This document shows positions 52,757-57,584 of a stretch of 57,584 nucleotides of DNA, in pieces (the stretch's first letter is position 1; every line of letters begins with the position of its first letter). The notes under the pieces are model-generated. The model did not search any database. It saw nothing but the letters and a program-made list of their open reading frames with translations, and was not told where the DNA came from. This DNA comes from Oscillibacter valericigenes (GTDB taxonomy: Bacteria > Bacillota > Clostridia > Oscillospirales > Oscillospiraceae). The position numbers and the translations under genes are program-made. The DNA lies in assembly GCF_021531315.1 (NCBI RefSeq), contig NZ_JAFBIQ010000014.1, forward strand, positions 1 through 57,584. Direction: 5' to 3'.

Positions 52757-53415
52757 CGCGCTGTTGACAAAGTCTCGCTCCGCTCTGCCTTGGCAGCAAA
52801 AAAAGATGACCGCTGGCGTCACCATGCGTACTTTATCATCCGTTTCAGGTTCAATGCGGTCGCCGACAAGAGGCAGTGGTCCTCCGCTGCCTCTAAGCCT
52901 CATCGCAAAATGCGCGCTAAGTTGTGCTCGCGCTTCTGCGCGGAAAATGAGCCCTCGCACCAGACCTGCCGCAGCTTCAGCGCCTCCCGGCATTCCGGGC
53001 TGGAACGGCGCTCCAGGTTGCGCTGCCGCTCTGCCCCACGATGATGCCATAGTCGCTGTCCACCGCCTGATGGGCGAGGTAGTGAGGCCCCTCCGGTTTC
53101 CCTGGACGCTTCAAGTGACCCGACTCCGGATTCGTTCGGCTGACGCGCTTGTGGGAGCGGCGCTTGTCCCGCTCGAGCTGCTTCGTCCGCTTTTTGCGGC
53201 GCTTTCCGGTTTGCCGCTCAAGCTCCTCCAGCCCTTCCTCTCCAGCGCCGCCTCCAGCTTTCGCAAGAAGTGCTCCCGGGGCATCAGATCCTCGATTATT
53301 ACCATGTGCATCGCCAGTTGCATCCCACCACCTCAGGCTTTTTTCCTTACTATAGCATACCGCGAGGGTTGTTGCGAGACTTTAAGGACCGTTGGGAGAC
53401 TTTGTCAACAGCGCC
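52757..53415 (-). mobile_element. Internally deleted IS1182-family element (659 bp)
   Basis: Bounded by the same 20-bp terminal repeats as the element at 33,661-36,376 (left with one mismatch, 52,757-52,776; right 53,396-53,415). It retains only the two ends of the transposase gene, on the minus strand as in the other copy, so it is a non-autonomous, MITE-like derivative that could still be moved by an active IS1182 transposase in trans. Confidence 0.82.
53040..53323 (-). pseudogene. Remnant of IS1182-family transposase
   Basis: Begins MQLAMHMVIIEDLMPREHFL, as in the larger copy, keeps the FLRKLEAALE helix, then jumps to sequence matching the later basic region (RTKQ...SHKRVSRTNPESGHLKRPGKP in another frame) and VDSDYGIIVG. 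The DDE core is gone. The frame is shifted at the deletion. Between this piece and the left terminal repeat lies unrelated sequence plus the CQGRAERDFVNSA end of the transposase. Confidence 0.75.
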
Positions 53416-53526
53416 GTACTGACTCATGGTGAGTTGCTCACCCATTTCATCCTCTTTTAGTTGGTTCTCTATATACTCCGCAATTCGGCTCTCATTCTTT
53501 CCCAGGTTGAATGAAAAAGTAAAATC
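53416..53526 (-). pseudogene. C-terminal fragment of an unidentified mobile-element protein
   Basis: A minus-strand open frame reads DFTFSFNLGKNESRIAEYIE, then NQLKEDEMGEQLTMSQYG, and runs into the IS1182 end. The last 14 codons, including the hairpin GGTGAGCAACTCACC, also occur next to the other IS1182 copy at 33,616-33,660 in inverted orientation. I do not recognise the family. From 53,527 to 53,819 only a short frame (53,627, MTKKPKWVCCRRREGE) is visible and no gene can be supported. Confidence 0.45.
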
Positions 53527-53819
53527 CGGCAGGAGTAAATGCGGGTTATGCAGAAAAAAACGCCAGCATCAACGGTTACACAGTTGAAATGCGGTGCGGA
53601 ATACCCTACAATAAAGGATGTTCCCCATGACGAAAAAGCCCAAATGGGTATGCTGCCGCAGACGAGAGGGAGAAACTGTGCAAGAGCAACTTCCACTCGC
53701 CAGGCAAAGCCGGTATTATGCCCGCCAGGGATAAGCGAATTCAGAAAGCTCTACATCATAAACTGAGAGCTACTTGCCCTGTGAGCATCAGGGCAGGGGC
53801 ATTATTAACAGCCTTGGCT

Positions 53820-54247
53820 TTAAGGGCCTTTTTGCCATGAGGCCATGGGGTCGCAATAGAATATATGTGTCCATTGCTGACTAGAAAGATTTCGCTCCAG
53901 CAGGGCAGGGTTTTTGAATTCCGGACCGTTATCTGTTAGGATCACCTCAAAGAGATCCCGCATCGTTTCTGTGCCAAGTACCAATTCCATTGCCTCAAAG
54001 GTTTCGCAAACATCTGCCTGGGTGTTTCGGGCCAGCAAAAAGCCAGCATAAAATTGCGGTTACGAAAGAGCATCGTCAGAAGAACGGGACCACCTTTAGA
54101 ACCCTCTACAGTATCCATTTCGACCATGTTTGCCTCAGGATGGTTTTCCATGTACCGTTCAAAATCTTTGTAAGTGCGCTCCACGCGGTAGCCGGGGACA
54201 GGTTTTTCAATATGTTTCCGCACCTTTCTAAGTTTATGGCGGCTCAA
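53820..54247 (-). pseudogene. IS30-family transposase fragment
   Basis: Two overlapping minus-strand frames encode the IS30 DDE core. The first has VEMDTVEGSKGGPVLLTMLF with the first Asp, the second VILTDNGPEFKNP with the second Asp. A frameshift lies near 54,030. The sequence stops at DPMASWQKGP, before the catalytic Glu (normally in the following NHE segment), and the N-terminal HTH is missing. It is therefore inactive. Confidence 0.85.
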
Positions 54248-54333
54248 CCGTTGAGCCGCTGCCTATGCCCTACTCCTCGCCGTCATCAGGCCATGAGGAG
54301 ATACCATTGGCGCTTTTCAATTCCACATCGACA

Positions 54334-54372
54334 AAAAGTGGTTGGTATCATAATATGATACCAACCACTTTT
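54334..54372. repeat. Near-perfect 39-bp palindrome
   Basis: Arms AAAAGTGGTTGGTATCAT and its exact complement surround AAT. It lies about 300 bp upstream of the MobV gene. The right arm ends in TTTT, so it could act as a terminator; an operator or transfer-origin role is also possible. Confidence 0.75.
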
Positions 54373-54426
54373 CGGTGCAGCAGCTTCCGTAATCAAGTAG
54401 TATGCCCTCTCCCAGCTGATCCTGTT

Positions 54427-54645
54427 TCAACCCATGCTCCCGATTTTATTGCCATTTTCGTACATATCCGCGGCATACTCGCGGTGATTCGGCCCCTCGT
54501 ATGGCACCCAGCCAAAGCCCGGAATATAGACCTCATACCCCCTCGGAGAGCCCACGATACTTTGCAGCCGCAGGATGAAAGTATCATAGTAGGTTATTAC
54601 ACTTCCGCAGAAGTGCCTCTCCGAAAGCTCCCCCGTCCTGCACAA
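54427..54645 (-). pseudogene. Fragment of an unidentified mobile-element protein
   Basis: A minus-strand frame reads VITYYDTFILRLQSIVGSPRG, then YEVYIPGFGWVPYEGPNH, then YAADMYENGNKIGSMG before its stop. The GFGWVPYEGPNH and DMYENGNKIG phrases look like real protein and resemble small genes of Clostridial conjugative elements, but I cannot name the family. The N-terminal part is doubtful. It is divergent from the MobV gene. Confidence 0.4.
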
Positions 54646-54670
54646 TCTGAAATCAGGAGGTAAACTGCCT

Positions 54671-55933
54671 ATGGCAAGAGGCGACGGTATTCACCGTACC
54701 AACGCAAGAAATGCAAGAATGAAAGACGCAGACATCAGCAACGCGCAGGCGCACAACGAGCGCGAAAAATCGTCGTATGTCAATCAGGACATCGTTCCCG
54801 AACGGACGCCATACAACGTCCATTTAAAAACACCAACCGCCGGGTATAATGAGATGTTCGAGCAGATGCGCTCTGACGGCGTGATCTCCACGCGCGGTCT
54901 GAAAGCAGACGCCGAGAAGTTCGGAGAGCTGATCTTCGATGTTAACTCCGCCTACTTTTTCAACCACGGCGGCTACGAGTTTGCAAAACAATTCTACGCC
55001 GATGCCTACAAAGCTGCAATCAAAATCGTCGGCGGCGAGCAATACATTCTTTCAGCGGTCATGCACGCTGACGAGCGCAACCGCGCCATGTCCGACGCGC
55101 TGGGGCAGGACGTGTACCACTATCATCTTCATGTGATCTATATCCCAGTCGTGGAAAAACAAATTCTGTGGTCGAAGCGCTGCAAGGATGAGACGCTTCG
55201 CGGCACGGTCAAGGAAACAATCCAGCAGGTCAGCATGAGCAAGAAGTGGGACTCCAGGCCTGCGCTGGACGAGAACGGCGATCCGATTCTGAGCGCCAAG
55301 GGCAAGCCTGTTCTCAAAAAATCCTACAGCGTTTTGCAGGATGATTTCTTCCGGTATATGCACGACGCCGGGTACGACGATGTGGAGCGCGGCGAACGAG
55401 GAAGCTCGGAGGAACACTTGACCGTGACGCAGTTCAAGGTGCAGCAGGAGCAGGCGCGGCTGGCAGAACTCACGGAGTAGAACCGCCAACAGGAACAGCA
55501 GGCGGCGACGCTCGGCAGACAGATTGAGAAAATTCGGAATCAGCAGGTCGATGTGGCGACTATCGAAAAGATTGAGGCGAAGTCTGTCCCCTTCTCAAAC
55601 AAGGTTTCCGTGGAGCGTGAGGATTTTGAACGCCTGTCCACGCTTGCAAAGAAGTACATTACAGCCGAGAAAAAGTAATCCAAACTGCAAAAGGCTTTGG
55701 ATGCAGCAAACAGGCTGATTGCAAAACTCAAGGCAGAGATCGCCGGTTTGAAGCAGGAGCTTTCCGAGTACAAATCCGTTCGCAGCAAGCTCCGTACATC
55801 GGACGTGGAACGTGAAAACGCAGAGCTTCGCGGGAAAGTTCAACGCTATGAGGACGTAATCCAGCGCAATAACCTTTGGCATTTCTTCCGTCCGCGCAGA
55901 GAAAAAGCGATAACGCGCGATGATGTCCGCTGA
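54671..55933 (+). pseudogene. mobV: MobV/Pre-family plasmid recombination relaxase with two in-frame stops
   Basis: A single reading frame runs for 421 codons but contains TAG at 55,478 and TAA at 55,676. The first 269 residues hold the MobV relaxase domain: HRTNARNARMKDADISNAQAHNERE near the N terminus, and the metal-binding HxH in YHYHLHVIYIP. The later parts are a coiled-coil (LQKALDAANRLIAKLKAEIAGLK) and a C-terminal NLWHFFRPRREK. The first piece still contains the whole catalytic domain and has AATCAGGAGGTAAACTGCCT before its ATG, so a truncated relaxase could be made. Such proteins nick plasmid DNA at a transfer origin for mobilisation. Confidence 0.85.
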
Positions 55934-55967
55934 TGCCGTGTTGAGCTGAGAAAAACGGATTTTACCG

Positions 55968-56014
55968 AATGGGAGCGTCCAAATCGAACAGCGTATCATC
56001 TGGGCGCTCCCCAT
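55968..56014 (+). terminator. Hairpin after the relaxase gene
   Basis: ATGGGAGCGTCCA...TGGGCGCTCCCCAT forms a long imperfect stem followed by TTTAAAAAT, 35 bp after the end of the relaxase frame. Confidence 0.5.
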
Positions 56015-56105
56015 TTAAAAATCAGCCTGTTTTTGCGGGTATAGAGCTGAGAAAAAATCTTGAAAACGCGCCTGTTTTTGCAGAACAGGCAGAAATGGAG
56101 GCAAT

Positions 56106-56411
56106 ATGAAAACTGGACTGACCAAGCGGCAGAAAACAACCTGCATCTATTTTGACGAATCCAGCAAAACCGTTGAAATTCAAACGCACAATACCGCGCT
56201 CAAAAAGCGGCTGACACAGTACGCGGCAGAGTATCCCAACCTGTGCAGGCAGACCGACGATAACGAACAGGGTGAGCTGACCTTTGAGGTTGACCGCAGG
56301 CGCTTCGCTGTCCGTCTGACCGCACCGTATTCCGACGAGCGCCGACACGCGGCAAGTGAGCTTGCCAAGAAAAATGGATTGAAAGGGCGAGATAAAACCG
56401 AAAGTAAGTGA
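56106..56411 (+). CDS. Small conserved mobile-element protein
   Basis: The 101-residue protein looks intact: TKRQKTTCIYFDESSKTVEIQTHN, TALKKRLTQYAAEYPNLCRQ and FAVRLTAPYSDERRHAASELAKKN. Proteins of this type (a short beta domain and a helical tail ending in AKK) are common beside mobilisation genes in gut Clostridia; no function is known to me. ATG with AATGGAGGCAAT upstream. Higher GC than the pieces that follow. Confidence 0.72.
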   Translation: MKTGLTKRQKTTCIYFDESSKTVEIQTHNTALKKRLTQYAAEYPNLCRQTDDNEQGELTFEVDRRRFAVRLTAPYSDERRHAASELAKKNGLKGRDKTESK

Positions 56412-56424
56412 TTTATCTGCTAGT

Positions 56425-56454
56425 GTCCATAGGAGCCGCCATGCTCCTATGGAC
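56425..56454. repeat. Hairpin, 12-bp arms
   Basis: GTCCATAGGAGC, loop CGCCAT, GCTCCTATGGAC. Possibly a terminator for the preceding small gene, though the T-run is weak (ATTGTG). Confidence 0.55.
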
Positions 56455-56578
56455 ATTGTGTATGAGCAAGAAATATTGGTAATTACGTACTTGTTCCCTG
56501 CTCCAAAGCATGATATACTGATAACGAGTTCAGTGAAAGCTGATTTTTAATGATTTCACTATTCTAACGGAAGTCACT

Positions 56579-56995
56579 ATGTCTATGTCCTCTCGTCAAG
56601 AAGCTATGGAGGGTGAGCCCGTTCGCCGTCATGTTTCGGATGCAGTTCTGAAATATGATAAGCCTGTCTACGGAATGTTTATTGCGGTGCGCATCGACAC
56701 TAACACTGCCGAGACATTTCGACATGGCATTTGGTATGCAAAGGGAGGTGTTAAGCAGCGTCTGGACATCGTACCTTTGACATTGGCACAATTTCAGAAG
56801 TATTTTGTCGCAATGTTTGAGGCAGATAAGGCAAATCCTGAACAGCTTAGAGATTTAATCCTTAAATGCGAGTCAAGGCGGGATATACTGGAGGCACCTG
56901 CGTGGAAGCAGTATATTGATGCAACGGTTTCCGACAAGGCGACTGAGATTATAAGCGGAATTGTTACGCATAGGTCAAAAGATATATGGATTTAA
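56579..56995 (+). pseudogene. C-terminal fragment resembling an AlwI-family restriction endonuclease
   Basis: The 138-codon frame lacks a proper N terminus. It carries SRQEAMEGEPVRRHVSDAVL, KPVYGMFIAVRIDTNTAETF and RHGIWYAKGGVKQRLDIVPL, which resemble the C-terminal half of AlwI-like type II nucleases. The end (HRSKDIWI) is out of frame with the homology because other DNA joins at about 56,970. No methylase partner is visible. The family assignment is from memory of the pattern and is moderate at best. Confidence 0.5.
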
Positions 56996-57160
56996 TGGTT
57001 CTGATAGTGATTTCATGACGAAATCTTTTGTTTCGGACTTTTCGCCTGTTATTTATAAGTTAAATGATAACTATCGTTCTGCCAAACGGATAGTAGAATT
57101 TGCCAATCGCTTGGAACATTATGATAGTGTTACAAATTATGTATACGAAGGCGAACTATT
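56977..57160 (+). pseudogene. UvrD-like helicase fragment
   Basis: The frame encodes KIYGFNGSDSDFMTKSFVSD, then FSPVIYKLNDNYRSAKRIVEFANRL. The QxIYGFNGS and LxxNYRS motifs are those of superfamily 1 UvrD-type helicases (around motifs III-IV). About 60 codons remain, with foreign sequence on both sides. Confidence 0.6.
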
Positions 57161-57164
57161 AGGA

Positions 57165-57467
57165 ATGCCCATGCTCAGTATCGGGATCGATGTATCCAAA
57201 GGAAAAAGCACCGTGTGCGGAATGAAAGCGGAGATCGGAGATGTCCGCCGCTTTCATAGCAAGCGGGCTCTCATCGCATACGCCGGCATCGATGCGCCGC
57301 CGTACCAGTCCGGCAAATTCTGCGCGAATAACCGGCATATCTCCAAGCGGGGAAATCGCTATCTGCGTAAGACCGGGTACGAAGTCATGCAGAGCTATGT
57401 GATGCACAAGCCGGCAAACGACCCGATTTGCCGTCCCTGCCTTGCTACACTCTTTTTCTGCCTATAA
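57165..57467 (+). pseudogene. IS110-family transposase with internal deletion
   Basis: The 101-codon frame joins the N terminus (MPMLSIGIDVSKGKSTVCGMK, first catalytic Asp) directly to the C-terminal domain (AEIGDVRRFHSKRALIAYAG, APPYQSGKF, NNRHISKRGNRYLRKTGYEV). About 250 central codons are missing, yet the frame is kept. The sequence differs from the IS110 element at 33.8-35.3 kb. The remaining 57,468-57,584 shows no gene and may include the element's right end. Confidence 0.75.
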
Positions 57468-57584
57468 CTTTTCTTTTTAATTAGGACTTGACTTTTTAGC
57501 AGGTTTACAGCGGTGCGATTTTTGGACGGTTGAAAGTTTCTTTTCATTGACTGTTATGAAATGACTCTTGTCAAGGTGAAAATT

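Noticed and set aside
53539-53766. Short open frames on both strands between the IS1182 remnant and the IS30 fragment
   Set aside because: No recognisable protein pattern and no consistent ribosome binding site; treated as gene debris.
55478-55480. Amber readthrough or pyrrolysine at the TAG in the relaxase gene
   Set aside because: A second stop (TAA) follows in the same frame and no pyrrolysine genes or recoding element are visible; decay is simpler.

Overview
The window looks like chromosome of a GC-rich, endospore-forming Firmicute of the Oscillospiraceae type (gut Clostridia). This rests on a spoIIGA-sigE pair, spoIIM, an M23/SpoIVFB pair, a T-box leader, AsnA, a selenium-dependent molybdenum hydroxylase maturation cluster and strong Gram-positive ribosome binding sites. 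No 16S or other taxonomic marker is present, so the assignment is an inference.

Positions 1-27,090 are ordinary chromosome. In order they hold: a T-box-led minus-strand operon (two YcxB-like membrane proteins, valS, an Fe-S aldo-keto reductase); spoIIGA-sigE; a rarA operon; nth; three linked genes of unknown function; a trpS-tagO-wecB envelope operon; gltX-spoIIM; a tripartite efflux operon (HlyD-like adaptor, ABC ATPase, MacB-like permease) that ends in an S-layer-homology protein; a flavodiiron protein; a YkvI-like transporter; and asnA.

Positions 27,090-36,520 are an AT-rich, badly eroded mobile island. It starts with a truncated IS200/IS605 end and continues with an HTH regulator, tnpV, a replication-initiator relic, an AAA_14/DUF4143 ATPase, a GIY-YIG/DUF4357 protein and an HsdM-type methylase. 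The methylase is split exactly at its NPPF motif by a 292-bp insertion and is followed by a stub of what may be hsdS. Next comes an IS1182-like element whose transposase is cut by a nested IS110-family element.

Positions 36,523-52,623 return to chromosomal genes: DHHW protein plus MBOAT acyltransferase, a lipoprotein, xdhC-yqeC-yqeB-amidotransferase, the M23/SpoIVFB pair, a radical-SAM/DUF2344 pair, rpmE, hflX-yigZ, a DAACS symporter, and an unusual MerR regulator fused to an RDD membrane domain. This block is bracketed by inverted copies of a multi-hairpin repeat, each abutting a stop codon and each next to an IS1182-like element.

Positions 52,757-57,584 are a second mobile scrapyard: a deleted IS1182 copy, an IS30 fragment, a MobV relaxase gene with two in-frame stops, a small mobile-element gene, a fragment resembling an AlwI-type restriction enzyme, a helicase fragment and an internally deleted IS110 transposase. 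No tRNA, rRNA or CRISPR array was seen.
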